Of a DNA stretch of 26,991 nt, positions 7,198 through 15,933 are shown piece after piece. How positions within the stretch are numbered: position 1 is the first letter of the stretch; each line of letters opens with the position of its first letter. Both the position numbers and the translations under genes were made by a program. The DNA is taken from NCBI GenBank assembly GCA_934219025.1, contig CAKQDG010000022.1, positions 1-26,991 of the forward strand, given 5' to 3'. This stretch comes from an uncultured Prevotella sp. GTDB lineage: Bacteria > Bacteroidota > Bacteroidia > Bacteroidales > Bacteroidaceae. Below the pieces are notes generated by a model. It worked only from the letters and a program-made list of their open reading frames with translations. It did no database searches and had not been told where the DNA came from.

Positions 7198-7418
7198 AAA
7201 AAATTTATTTCTTTTAATATACCGGACCGCAGGATTTAACACATTGAATTGAGCGCTCCTGCTGGCTAATCGTATATTTCCGTATCGAGAATAGGAGGAG
7301 GAAGAGGCGAAATAACGCAGGGTGTAAGTGAAAAGTGGGCAAAAATGCCGTTGAGAAGCTTCGCCTTGCCAAATTTATTGCGCTTTTTGATTTCTCAAAA
7401 AGCTGTTTCCTCGGAGCA

Positions 7419-7453
7419 AAGCATTGCTTCATTCCGAACGAAGCATTGCTTCG
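7419..7453. repeat. Two AAGCATTGCTT hairpin motifs
   Basis: The inverted-repeat 11-mer AAGCATTGCTT occurs at 7419-7429 and 7441-7451, the second extended to CGAAGCATTGCTTCG. Three more copies lie at 22486-22543, and both sites are preceded by TTTCTCAAAAAG, so a wider repeat family is shared. Confidence 0.65.
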
Positions 7454-7520
7454 CTTGTCGAGAAGAGCGCCTTGAACAGAGGCTCGCTGTATAACCTTTT
7501 GATATCCAGTACGTTAATGA

Positions 7521-7560
7521 AAATTGCCGAGAATGCCGTATTTTCGGCAATTTGATTTTG
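7521..7560. terminator. Hairpin, possible terminator
   Basis: AAATTGCCGAGAAT (7521-7534) pairs with ATTTTCGGCAATTT (7540-7553) with one G-U pair and a 5-base loop, followed by GATTTTG. There is no obvious gene to terminate on the plus strand, so its role is unclear. Confidence 0.4.
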
Positions 7561-7751
7561 TTTTCAGAATATTCAAATCTCGCGCTTTGCGCAAGCCTTA
7601 GATTTAACATTAGAGTGTAAACGGAAGTTAATTCGCAGAATACTGCAATATTTTGTGGCTATACACAGTCTTATTGATGGGCGGAAGAGAACAAAAGAAA
7701 TGCTTTTTTATGTTTTACTTTCAATTTGTATCGGTTTTGGAATAAAATTCG

Positions 7752-7759
7752 TACCTTCG
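7752..7759 (+). promoter_or_regulatory. Probable metF -7 element
   Basis: TACCTTCG resembles TAnnTTTG with one change; a TTTG lies 23 bases upstream (7725-7728). It would give a leader of roughly 85-90 bases before metF. Confidence 0.4.
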
Positions 7760-7795
7760 CACCAGTTTTCACTTACAAATAATACAAATAAAAGA

Positions 7796-7824
7796 CTTGC
7801 TACGGGAAAGCGCAAATCCGCAAG
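7796..7824 (+). promoter_or_regulatory. Small hairpin in the metF leader
   Basis: CTTG/CAAG (7796-7799 and 7821-7824) and CGG/CCG (7803-7805 and 7818-7820) form a short interrupted stem in the predicted leader. It matches no riboswitch class that I can recognise; chance is possible. Confidence 0.25.
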
Positions 7825-7852
7825 CCGAAGTTTTACATTCATACAAAACAAA

Positions 7853-8797
7853 ATGAATATGGAGACAGAACACAAACCATACTTCTCGTTTGAGGTGTTG
7901 CCGCCGCTGCGCGGCAAAGGTATCGACAGCATTTACCGCACCATTGACCGCCTGATGCAGTTCAACCCCGAATACATCAACATCACTACACACCGCTACG
8001 AAACGATATACAGCCAACTCGAAAATGGAATGTACGAGAAACTCAGCGTGCTCAACCGACCAGGCACCGTGGCGATATCCGCCGCAATAAAAGAGAGGTA
8101 TGGCGTGCGCACCGTGCCGCATATCATCTGCAGCGGGTTCACGGCAGCCGAGATAGAAAGCGAACTTATCGACCTGTCGTATCTCGGCATAACAGACCTG
8201 CTACTGCTGCGCGGCGACCGCCCCCGCGGGGAGAACAAATATATCACCATGCCAGGCGGACACACCCATGCCATCGAACTGTGCCGCCAGGTGAACCGCT
8301 TCAACCAGGGGCAGCTCCTTGCCGGCGCACACTCCGAGGGACCCGTCACGCCGTTCTCCTACGGAGTGGCAGGATATCCCGAAAAGCACGATGAGGCGAT
8401 GAACTTCGACATCGACATTGAATACCTCAAGCAGAAGGTAAGCGCCGGGGCATCGTATATCGTAACACAGATGTTTTTCGACAACCGCAAATACTTCGCC
8501 TTCGTGAAGCGCCTGCGCGACGAGGGCATCACAGTGCCCGTGGTGCCGGGACTGAAACCGCTCACCACGCTGGGCCATCTCACCATGCTCCCAAAGACAT
8601 TCCACATCGACTTCCCAAAACGACTCTCGGCAGAACTCATGAAATGCAAGAACAACGACGACGTGAAGCAAGTGGGCGTGGAATGGGCAATAAAGCAGTG
8701 TCGCGAACTGCGCCAGGCCGGAGTGCCCGGCATACACTTCTATACGATGAACGCATCGCAGAGCGTGGAAAAGATAATGAACGGACTGCACCAGTAG
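7853..8797 (+). CDS. metF: Methylenetetrahydrofolate reductase
   Basis: MetF reduces 5,10-methylene-THF to 5-methyl-THF with FAD and NAD(P)H, supplying the methyl group for MetH. 314 residues from the ATG at 7853 (312 from the ATG at 7859), close to the ~300 of E. coli MetF. The frame is open further upstream, but those ~66 residues come from the leader and promoter region. Seen: SFEVLPP with Glu14 at the catalytic glutamate position, NITTHRYE, LLLRGDRPRG (FAD/folate-binding loop), a GVAGYPEKH motif, and QMFFDN. The TIM-barrel ends in GVPGIHFYTMN. The gene stands 30 bases before metH, clearly one operon that regenerates methionine. Confidence 0.96.
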   Translation: MNMETEHKPYFSFEVLPPLRGKGIDSIYRTIDRLMQFNPEYINITTHRYETIYSQLENGMYEKLSVLNRPGTVAISAAIKERYGVRTVPHIICSGFTAAEIESELIDLSYLGITDLLLLRGDRPRGENKYITMPGGHTHAIELCRQVNRFNQGQLLAGAHSEGPVTPFSYGVAGYPEKHDEAMNFDIDIEYLKQKVSAGASYIVTQMFFDNRKYFAFVKRLRDEGITVPVVPGLKPLTTLGHLTMLPKTFHIDFPKRLSAELMKCKNNDDVKQVGVEWAIKQCRELRQAGVPGIHFYTMNASQSVEKIMNGLHQ

Positions 8798-8827
8798 TCG
8801 TTCTACCCCCAAAAACAAGAAAAGGTT

Positions 8828-11800
8828 ATGGAGAGAAAAGACTTTTATGCCACTTTCAAGGCAAACGACCGGAGAGTGTGGGTGCTCGACGGGGCGATGG
8901 GAACAATGATACAGCGCTGCAAACTCACCGAGGATGACTTCCGCGGCAGCGAGTTCGGCAACTGGCAGGTGAAGCTGCGCGGCAACAACGACATCGTGTC
9001 GGTTACCCGCCCCGACGTGATACGCCAGATACACCGCAGTTATCTTGAGGCCGGTGCCGACATCATAGAGACTAACACCTTCAACGCACAGCGCATATCA
9101 CAGGCTGACTACCACACCGAAGAATATATCACCCGCATAAACCAAGCCGCAATAGAGATTGCGCGCCAGGAGGCAGACCGCATGACAAGGCTCACACCCG
9201 ATAAACCAAGATTCGTGGCGGCATCCGTGGGGCCCACAAACCGCACACTCTCCATGTCGCCCGACGTGGAGAACCCGGCATACAGGGCAATCAACTTCGA
9301 CCAGCTGCTCCATGCCTACGTGGAACAGATGTTGCCCCTGAGCCAGGGCGGAGCCGACGTGTGGCTCATCGAAACAATTTTCGACACGCTGAACGCCAAG
9401 GCTGCAATAGAAGCCGCACGCCGAGTGAAGCAGCTCACGGGCAGGCGGATGCCCATAATGCTCAGCGTTACCATAGCCGATGCAAGCGGCAGAACTCTCT
9501 CCGGACAGACGCTCGAGGCGTTTCTCGTGTCCGTGGCACACGGCGAAGACCTCTTGAGCGTGGGGCTCAACTGCTCCTTCGGGGCAGAAGACATGCGACC
9601 CTATCTGCAGGCACTCGCAAAGGTCTCACCTTATTATATAAGTGCATATCCCAATGCCGGATTCCCCGACGAAGAGGGAAATTACAACGAAACGCCACAG
9701 ATGATGGCAAATGCGATAAGCCGATTCGTAGACGACGGCAGCGTGAACTTCGTGGGCGGATGCTGCGGATCCACACCTGAGCATATCCGAGCCATAGCCC
9801 AAGCCGTGAGGGGCAGAGAGGCAAGGCCGCTGCCGAAAGAAAAACCGTCGGCAGGATGGCTCGCCGGACTTGAACCCCTTCAGCCCATGGAGGGCGTATT
9901 CGTAAACGTGGGCGAAAGGTGCAACGTGGCCGGTAGCCGCAAATTCCTGAGGCTCATCAACGAAAAACAATACGACGAGGCTCTCGCCATAGCACGCAAG
10001 CAAGTGCGCGACGGAGCTATGATGCTCGATATAAACATGGACGACGGGTTGCTCGACGCCCGCGAGGAAATGGTAAACTTTCTCAATCTGATGGCGTCAG
10101 ACCCCGAGGTGGCACGCATACCATGGATGATAGACTCGTCCAGATTCCCCGTGGTGGAAGCTGCGCTGAAATGCGTGCAGGGAAAATGCGTGGTGAACTC
10201 TATCTCGCTCAAGGAAGGCGAAGAGGCATTCCTCGACCATGCCCGCACAATACGCCAGTATGGAGCGGCAATGGTGGTTATGGCATTCGACGAAAAAGGA
10301 CAGGCTACAACATTTGAACGGAAAACCGAAGTGTGCGCCAGGGCTTACCGCCTGCTCACCGAAAAGGCTGGCATCGCCCCAAATGACATTATATTCGACC
10401 CCAACGTGCTCACCGTGGCAACGGGAATAAAGGAACACGACCGGTATGCGCTCGACTTTATACGCGCCACGGCATGGATAAGGCAGAATCTGCCAGGTGC
10501 CCACGTGAGCGGCGGAGTGAGCAACCTCTCGTTTGCCTTCCGCGGAAACAACTATCTGCGCGAGGCAATGCACGCCGTGTTCCTCTTTCATGCCATGAAA
10601 GCCGGAATGGACATGGCCATCGTGAACCCGGCAACAAAGGTGATGTATCAAGACATCCCGGCGGATTTGCTCCAGGCAATAGAGGACGTGATACTCTGCC
10701 GCACTGAGGATGCCGCCGAGAAACTTGCTGCCTATGCGCAGCGGTTGCTCGAGGAAAAACAGAAAAAAACGGCCGAAGCGGATGGCTGCCGGCAAGTGGA
10801 AACTGCAGACCGGAGCAGTGTGTCGCTCGACGAAAGACTCGTTGCTGCCCTGCGCACCGGCGACGACGAATTCCTGGAAGCCGACCTGCAAGAGGCCTTG
10901 GCGCAATACGGCGAACCGGCAAAGATTATCGAAGGACCACTGATGAAAGGCATGCAGCGCGTGGGCGACTTGTTTGGCGAGGGCAAAATGTTTCTGCCGC
11001 AAGTGGTCAAGTCGGCTCGCACGATGAAAAGGGCTGTGGCAATCCTGCAGCCATATCTCGAGAAAAACAAACAAAAAACCAACCGCAGCAACGGTAAATA
11101 CCTCGTGGCTACGGTAAAGGGCGACGTGCACGACATAGGCAAAAACATCGTGGCTGTGGTGCTCGGATGCAACAACTTCGAGGTGGTGGACCTCGGAGTT
11201 ATGGTGCCGGCAGAGAAAATCGTGCATACGCTCAAGCAGGAACACTTTGATTTCGTGGCTCTCAGCGGACTCATCACACCATCGCTCGACGAGATGTGCA
11301 ACATCGCGGCGGCTATGACCGCAGCTGGTATCAACATCCCGCTGTTCATCGGCGGTGCCACGACAAGCGACCTGCACACGGCGCTGAAAATCGCTCCCGT
11401 ATACAGTGGTCCGGTGTTCCACATGAAAGATGCCGCACAGAACCCCGTGGTAGCAATGCAGTTGCTCGGCAGCGACAGGGAAAAAGTGATTGCCGAAAAC
11501 AGAATGAAGCAGCAGGAACTCGTAAGGCAGCACAATGCGCGGAAAAAGATTGACGGCATAATGCAACTTGCCGACGGCAACAAAAAGCAGTCGTTCAGAC
11601 GGCTGCAGATTGACTGGGACAAGGAGCAATTGCCGCAGCCCACATATATCGGCTATCGCTCCTTGCCGAACATTCCAGTGGCAACAGTAAGGCAATACAT
11701 CAACTGGATTTACTTCTACAACCTGTGGCGCGTGAAAAGCGGACAGGCTGAGGCTGAAGCCATAAGAAAAGAGGCTGAACTGATGCTCGACGAGATTGAG

Positions 11801-12412
11801 AAAAAGCATTACATGCAGGCGCAGGTGGGCTTCTATCCTGCCTATGCCACAGACAGCAGCATCATAATGCCGGGCGCCGTGGGCGGAAAAGACCTTGAAC
11901 TGCCCACACCGCGCCAGCAACACCCGGCAGCGCCGGGCGAACCGCCATTGGCGCTCTGCGACTACGTGGCTCCGCGAGGATACGGAGATTATGTGGGAGT
12001 CTTTGCCGTAACGGTGTCGCCATCGTTTGCCGGCGAACTGAAGAATCTGAAGCATGGCGACGATTCTTTCCGCGCCATACTTATGCAAAGCCTCGGCGAC
12101 CGCCTTGCCGAAGCAACAAGCGAATGGCTGCACATGGAGGTAAGAAAAAAACTCTGGGGATATGCGCCCGACGAAAACCTCTCGCTCAAAGACCTCTCGC
12201 GCGCTGCATACCGCGGCATACGCCCTGCAGTGGGCTACCAGACTCTGCCCGACCAGAAACTCATCTTCCCCCTCAGCCGGCTGCTCGACTTCAAGGCGCT
12301 CGGCATCAAACTCACCGAAAATGGAGCCATGTACCCGCAAAGCTCCACCTGCGGACTGTATCTGAGCAACAGGCATGCAAAGTATTTCGCCGTGGGAAGA
12401 GCTGACAGATAA
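8828..12412 (+). CDS. metH: Cobalamin-dependent methionine synthase
   Basis: MetH moves the methyl group from 5-methyl-THF to homocysteine via methylcobalamin. At 1194 residues it is full length (E. coli 1227). Domains in order: homocysteine-binding barrel (~1-330) with zinc ligands Cys249, Cys312 and Cys313 (GLNCSFGA, GGCCGSTPEH); pterin-binding barrel (~355-640; VNVGERCNVAGS, MLDINMDDG); cap and cobalamin-binding Rossmann domain (~670-910), with DVHDIG at 766-771 so that His768 is the cobalt ligand; reactivation domain (~925-1194) with RGIRPAVGY near residue 1130, the SAM site. All key residues are present. It depends on imported or salvaged cobalamin; no cobalamin riboswitch is evident upstream. 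Methylcobalamin rather than adenosylcobalamin is needed, so the broken adenosyltransferase at 1897 should not affect it. Confidence 0.97.
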   Translation: MERKDFYATFKANDRRVWVLDGAMGTMIQRCKLTEDDFRGSEFGNWQVKLRGNNDIVSVTRPDVIRQIHRSYLEAGADIIETNTFNAQRISQADYHTEEYITRINQAAIEIARQEADRMTRLTPDKPRFVAASVGPTNRTLSMSPDVENPAYRAINFDQLLHAYVEQMLPLSQGGADVWLIETIFDTLNAKAAIEAARRVKQLTGRRMPIMLSVTIADASGRTLSGQTLEAFLVSVAHGEDLLSVGLNCSFGAEDMRPYLQALAKVSPYYISAYPNAGFPDEEGNYNETPQMMANAISRFVDDGSVNFVGGCCGSTPEHIRAIAQAVRGREARPLPKEKPSAGWLAGLEPLQPMEGVFVNVGERCNVAGSRKFLRLINEKQYDEALAIARKQVRDGAMMLDINMDDGLLDAREEMVNFLNLMASDPEVARIPWMIDSSRFPVVEAALKCVQGKCVVNSISLKEGEEAFLDHARTIRQYGAAMVVMAFDEKGQATTFERKTEVCARAYRLLTEKAGIAPNDIIFDPNVLTVATGIKEHDRYALDFIRATAWIRQNLPGAHVSGGVSNLSFAFRGNNYLREAMHAVFLFHAMKAGMDMAIVNPATKVMYQDIPADLLQAIEDVILCRTEDAAEKLAAYAQRLLEEKQKKTAEADGCRQVETADRSSVSLDERLVAALRTGDDEFLEADLQEALAQYGEPAKIIEGPLMKGMQRVGDLFGEGKMFLPQVVKSARTMKRAVAILQPYLEKNKQKTNRSNGKYLVATVKGDVHDIGKNIVAVVLGCNNFEVVDLGVMVPAEKIVHTLKQEHFDFVALSGLITPSLDEMCNIAAAMTAAGINIPLFIGGATTSDLHTALKIAPVYSGPVFHMKDAAQNPVVAMQLLGSDREKVIAENRMKQQELVRQHNARKKIDGIMQLADGNKKQSFRRLQIDWDKEQLPQPTYIGYRSLPNIPVATVRQYINWIYFYNLWRVKSGQAEAEAIRKEAELMLDEIEKKHYMQAQVGFYPAYATDSSIIMPGAVGGKDLELPTPRQQHPAAPGEPPLALCDYVAPRGYGDYVGVFAVTVSPSFAGELKNLKHGDDSFRAILMQSLGDRLAEATSEWLHMEVRKKLWGYAPDENLSLKDLSRAAYRGIRPAVGYQTLPDQKLIFPLSRLLDFKALGIKLTENGAMYPQSSTCGLYLSNRHAKYFAVGRADR

Positions 12413-12497
12413 ATGGCTATGCTAAAAATATGCCCCCTTTTTCCAATAACTTTTCGTCTGCCACACAATAAAAGAGCGAAACTCTCGTTATACTATC

Positions 12498-13436
12498 GTG
12501 TTTAAACGTTTATACATATTATTGTCATTGCTGGCACTCTTCTCCATAGGGAGCAGAGCACAGTATGATGCATCGTTCAGTCATTATTGGGATTTGGAGC
12601 CATATTTCAACCCCGCTGCCGTGGGAAAAGAATCCAAACTCAATATTGCCGGAGCTTATGCCATAGACATGGCTGGCTTTGAGCACAACCCGCAGACGAT
12701 GTATCTCGGCGCCGACATGCCGTTCTATTTCCTGGGGGCATATCATGGAGCCGGAATATCGCTGATGAACGACCAGATCGGTCTGTTCACGCATCAGCGC
12801 ATCGCCCTGCAATATGCTTACAAGCACAAACTCTTCGGCGGAACGATAAGCGTGGGAGCGCAGTTCGGATTCATCAACGAACAGTTCGACGGGTCTAAGG
12901 TGGACCTCGGGGAATCCAACGACCCGGCTTTCTCTACCTCCGACGTGAACGGAAACGGTATGGATCTCGCCGCCGGTCTCTATTACACACACGGCAGATG
13001 GTATGCCGGATTATCTGCACAGCATCTCACTTCGCCGCTCATAGAATTGGGCGAAACAAACGAACTGCAGATAGATCCCACATTTTATTTTACCGGCGGA
13101 TACAATATTAAGCTAAGAAATCCGTTTGTAACAATACCTACCTCTCTGCTCGTGCGCACCGACGGCAATGCTTACAGGGCTGACGTTTCGGCAAGGGTGG
13201 TATATACTAACGACAAAAAAGTGATGTATGCCGGAGTGTCATACAGTCCGACAAACTCCGTAACGGCACTTGTTGGAGGCAAATTCCACGGCATCATGCT
13301 ATCCTATAGCTACGAGGTGTACACATCGGCAATAAGCGTGGGAAACGGAAGTCATGAACTCTCCGTGGGATATCAGACTAACTTGAATTTATTTAAAAAA
13401 GGAAAAAACAAACATAAAAGCGTGAGGATTTTGTAA
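12498..13436 (+). CDS. porP: PorP/SprF-family T9SS outer-membrane protein
   Basis: 312 residues, first gene of the T9SS block. A GTG start fits the signal peptide FKRLYILLSLLALFSIGSRAQ. The mature protein begins QYDASFSHYWDLEPYFNPAAVG, the hallmark of the PorP/SprF family (a membrane protein with a Q-(Y/D)-x-x-(F/Y)-x-x-Y motif and FNPA), followed by alternating beta-strands of a barrel (IALQYAYKHKL, ISVGAQFGF, YTNDKKVMYAGVSYS) and a C-terminal strand ending near SVGYQTN. A short basic tail follows. In Porphyromonas gingivalis PorP works at the outer membrane with the PorK/PorN ring. It is followed by gldK after two bases. The 85-base gap after metH holds only a weak TAACTTTT, so the promoter is uncertain. 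Confidence 0.92.
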   Translation: MFKRLYILLSLLALFSIGSRAQYDASFSHYWDLEPYFNPAAVGKESKLNIAGAYAIDMAGFEHNPQTMYLGADMPFYFLGAYHGAGISLMNDQIGLFTHQRIALQYAYKHKLFGGTISVGAQFGFINEQFDGSKVDLGESNDPAFSTSDVNGNGMDLAAGLYYTHGRWYAGLSAQHLTSPLIELGETNELQIDPTFYFTGGYNIKLRNPFVTIPTSLLVRTDGNAYRADVSARVVYTNDKKVMYAGVSYSPTNSVTALVGGKFHGIMLSYSYEVYTSAISVGNGSHELSVGYQTNLNLFKKGKNKHKSVRIL

Positions 13437-13438
13437 TA

Positions 13439-14899
13439 ATGAAAATGAAAAATTGTATTATAGCCCTTTGCGTGATGGCTCTGACGCTGGCTCTCACCGG
13501 ATGTTTCGGTGGTAAGGCAACAACTTCGTCGCGTGGCGGCGAACTCACCGGAACTGGGGGCGGACGCGGATTCTCGGAACCTACTCCTTTCGGAATGACT
13601 CTCATCAAAAGAGGGTCGCTGAAAATGGGTATCGAGAAGAGCGACAGCCTGTGGGGTGTGGAAACTCCGGTAAAGGAAATATCTGTTGATGGATTCTGGA
13701 TGGACGACACCGAAATAACCAACTCTGAATACAGACAGTTTGTGTTTTGGGTGCGCGACTCCATTCTGCGCACGCGTCTTGCTGACCCGGCATACGGCGG
13801 CGACGAGTCGTATATGATTACCGAAGACAAAAACGGCGACCCTGTAACTCCACACCTCAACTGGAAAAAGGCTCTGCCAAGAAAACCTAACGAGGACGAA
13901 AAGCGGGCCATCGAGAGCCTTTACATAACAAATCCCGTTACGGGAGAGAAAATGCTCGATGCAAGCCAGATGAACTACAAGTATGAAATCTACGACTACG
14001 TAACGGCTGCCAAGCGTCGCAACCGCCTCAATCCGGAGGAGCGCAACCTGAACACCGACGTTAAGGTGAATCCCGACGAAGTGGTTATGATATCAAAAGA
14101 CACAGCTTATATCGACGACGAAGGAAAAATCGTAAGGCAGACCATAAACCGACAGCTTAGCGGACCGTGGGACTTCCTTAACACATACATCGTGAACGTT
14201 TATCCCGACACTACTTGCTGGGTGAACGATTTCCAGAACTCCGACAACGAGACTTACATGCGACTCTATTTCAGCAGTCCTACATACAACGACTACCCTG
14301 TGGTGGGAGTAACTTGGGAACAGGCAAATGCTTTCTGCGCTTGGCGCACTGACTACCTGCTGAAAGGGCTTGGCGGAGCTGCCCGCTATTTGCAGCGCTA
14401 CAGGTTGCCGACAGAAGCCGAATGGGAGTTTGCCGCACGAGGAAAAGACGGAAATGAATTCCCGTGGGAAAACCAGGACGTGAAAAACGACCGCGGATGC
14501 TTCTACGCCAACTTCAAGCCTGAACGCGGAAACTATACAAGAGACGGAAACCTTATTACAAGCAGAGTGGGCATCTATTCGGCTAACAGCAACGGACTCT
14601 ACGATATGGCTGGAAACGTGGCTGAATGGACAAGCACCATCTACACCGAAGCCGGAGTAACAGCAATGAACGACTTCAATCCGGAACTCTCATACAACGC
14701 CGCACTTGAAGACCCTTACAAGATGAAAAAGAAAAGCGTAAGGGGTGGCTCATGGAAAGACCCCGAATCGTTCATACGCTCTGCATGGCGCACGTGGGAA
14801 TATCAAAACCAACCGCGCAGCTACATCGGATTCCGCTGCGTAAGAAGTCTGGCAAGCACATCAAGTACTAAACAAAAAGCAAGCAAGAAAAGAAAATGA
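13439..14899 (+). CDS. gldK: T9SS ring lipoprotein GldK/PorK
   Basis: 486 residues. The N-terminus is a lipoprotein signal: ALTLALTGC, with the lipidated cysteine at residue 22. It then has a Gly/Ser-rich linker, and an FGE-sulfatase (formylglycine-generating-enzyme-like) fold from about residue 51: GMTLIKRGSLKMG, FWMDDTEITNSEYRQFV, a long family-specific insertion (~145-290), then VVGVTWEQANAFCAWR, YRLPTEAEWEFAARG, LYDMAGNVAEWT, RGGSW and YIGFRCVRS. The catalytic cysteines of true FGE are not expected in this structural family. In P. gingivalis PorK forms a large periplasmic ring under the outer membrane with PorN. The final residues are basic. Its stop overlaps the gldL start by four bases (ATGA), so translation is probably coupled. 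Confidence 0.95.
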   Translation: MKMKNCIIALCVMALTLALTGCFGGKATTSSRGGELTGTGGGRGFSEPTPFGMTLIKRGSLKMGIEKSDSLWGVETPVKEISVDGFWMDDTEITNSEYRQFVFWVRDSILRTRLADPAYGGDESYMITEDKNGDPVTPHLNWKKALPRKPNEDEKRAIESLYITNPVTGEKMLDASQMNYKYEIYDYVTAAKRRNRLNPEERNLNTDVKVNPDEVVMISKDTAYIDDEGKIVRQTINRQLSGPWDFLNTYIVNVYPDTTCWVNDFQNSDNETYMRLYFSSPTYNDYPVVGVTWEQANAFCAWRTDYLLKGLGGAARYLQRYRLPTEAEWEFAARGKDGNEFPWENQDVKNDRGCFYANFKPERGNYTRDGNLITSRVGIYSANSNGLYDMAGNVAEWTSTIYTEAGVTAMNDFNPELSYNAALEDPYKMKKKSVRGGSWKDPESFIRSAWRTWEYQNQPRSYIGFRCVRSLASTSSTKQKASKKRK

Positions 14900-15795
14900 C
14901 AGAATATAGCAAATATAACGTGATATACCGCTTGCAAAAGTGGTTGGACAGCGTTCCTGGACAAACGTTCATGAACTATGCCTACAGTTGGGGTGCTTCT
15001 ATCGTAATCGCCGGTACCCTGTTCAAACTCACTCACTTGCCGGGAGCAAACTTTATGCTGTTCCTCGGAATGGGAACCGAAATCTTCGTGTTCTTCATTT
15101 CGGCGTTCGACCGTCCGTTCGACAAAACTGCCGACGGAAAGGATCTTCCTACTCATATCAATGAAGAGGAAATAGAAGAAGAATACGAAGAGGATATGGC
15201 TGAACGCGAAGCTGAAGAAAACGGCAATGTGCAGACGGTGCAGCAGCCTGTAATGCAAGGTGTGCCGCAAGGTGGCACCATTATTATAGGTGGCGGCGTT
15301 CCGTCATCTGCTGCCGCTTCATCTGGAACTGCATCATCTGGTGCAGCGTATGCCGCACCAGAGGCGTCCGAGTCGTCTGAAAAATCTGAGTCGTTCGAGA
15401 TGCCCGGGTCGGCAAATTCTTCCCAACCTTTGCAGCAGCCGGTCGTTACTCCTCAATGGATTGCCCAGCAGCAACAAGTCTCGCCGGAGATGGCAGAAGC
15501 TACCGACCACTATGTGGAGGAACTCAACAAGCTCACGGAGATGCTTGCAAAGGTGTCGGAACAGAGTCAGCGCCTGACACGCGATTCGGAGGAAATGGAA
15601 AACCTCAACCGCACGCTCACCGGCATCTGCAAGGTGTACGAGATGCAGCTTAAAGGAGCAAGTCAGCAAATCGGCACTATCGACCAAATCAACGAACAGT
15701 CGCGCAAGATGGCAGGACAGATTGAACAGCTCAATGCTATTTATGCCCGCATGATTGAGGCTATGACGGTGAATATGAATGGAATGAAGAGTTAA
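14896..15795 (+). CDS. gldL: T9SS inner-membrane motor protein GldL/PorL
   Basis: 299 residues. Two membrane helices lie near the N-terminus (~28-46 and ~52-71), joined by a tight KLTHLPG loop. The second helix, FMLFLGMGTEIFVFFISAFD, carries Glu62, matching the conserved membrane glutamate of GldL/PorL that is linked to proton use. After the helices come an acidic segment (EEEIEEEYEED), a Gly/Ala/Ser/Glu-rich linker (~100-180) and a C-terminal helical region (~190-299) probably forming a coiled coil. GldL forms a pentamer around two GldM helices to make the rotary motor. The stop codon lies within the first unit of a five-copy 14-bp repeat that fills the start of the gap to gldM. Confidence 0.95.
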   Translation: MTEYSKYNVIYRLQKWLDSVPGQTFMNYAYSWGASIVIAGTLFKLTHLPGANFMLFLGMGTEIFVFFISAFDRPFDKTADGKDLPTHINEEEIEEEYEEDMAEREAEENGNVQTVQQPVMQGVPQGGTIIIGGGVPSSAAASSGTASSGAAYAAPEASESSEKSESFEMPGSANSSQPLQQPVVTPQWIAQQQQVSPEMAEATDHYVEELNKLTEMLAKVSEQSQRLTRDSEEMENLNRTLTGICKVYEMQLKGASQQIGTIDQINEQSRKMAGQIEQLNAIYARMIEAMTVNMNGMKS

Positions 15796-15852
15796 GAATG
15801 AAGAATTAAGAATGAAGAGTTAAGAATGAAGAATTAAGAATGAAGAGTTAAG
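15783..15852 (+). repeat. Five tandem 14-bp repeats overlapping the end of gldL
   Basis: The unit AATGAAGARTTAAG occurs five times in direct contact, with R alternating G, A, G, A, G, so a 28-base higher-order period is visible. The gldL stop codon is in unit 1. A pyrimidine-rich stretch follows (15862-15917) with ATTAGTCYT at period 9. Confidence 0.9.
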
Positions 15853-15933
15853 AATCCTGATTAGTTCTCCCATTTCTCTCATTTCTCCCATTAGTCTTAT
15901 TAGTCCTATTAGTCCTAAAAAAACAATAATACA

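Larger units (their letters stand above)
6688..7852. other. Long gene-free region rich in repeats
   Basis: I see no convincing gene here; the open frames are short, lack family features and cross repeats. It holds a hairpin after the TM2 gene, two inverted copies of a dispersed repeat (6775-6925 and 7124-7197), a nested palindrome (6851-6979), two AAGCATTGCTT hairpins, another hairpin (7521-7553) and the metF promoter and leader. Nothing recognisable in 7198-7390. Confidence 0.6.

Noticed and set aside
7214..7610. Two short minus-strand open frames in the gene-free region
   Set aside because: They cross hairpin repeats, have no family features and no promoter of the expected type.
7655..7852. 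Longer metF with 66 extra N-terminal residues
   Set aside because: The extra region covers the promoter and leader, has no family similarity, and the conserved SFEVLPP lies at the usual distance from the ATG at 7853.
7760..7852. Known SAM or cobalamin riboswitch upstream of metF-metH
   Set aside because: I looked for the conserved cores of these classes and saw none; only a small interrupted hairpin is present.
10097..12376. 759-residue open frame antisense to metH
   Set aside because: It has a histidine- and cysteine-rich composition typical of the antisense frame of a GC-rich gene, no domain and no start context; metH is intact and full length.
15783..15852. CRISPR-like array in the gldL-gldM gap
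   Set aside because: Units are 14 bases with no spacers between them and no cas genes nearby; it is a simple tandem repeat.
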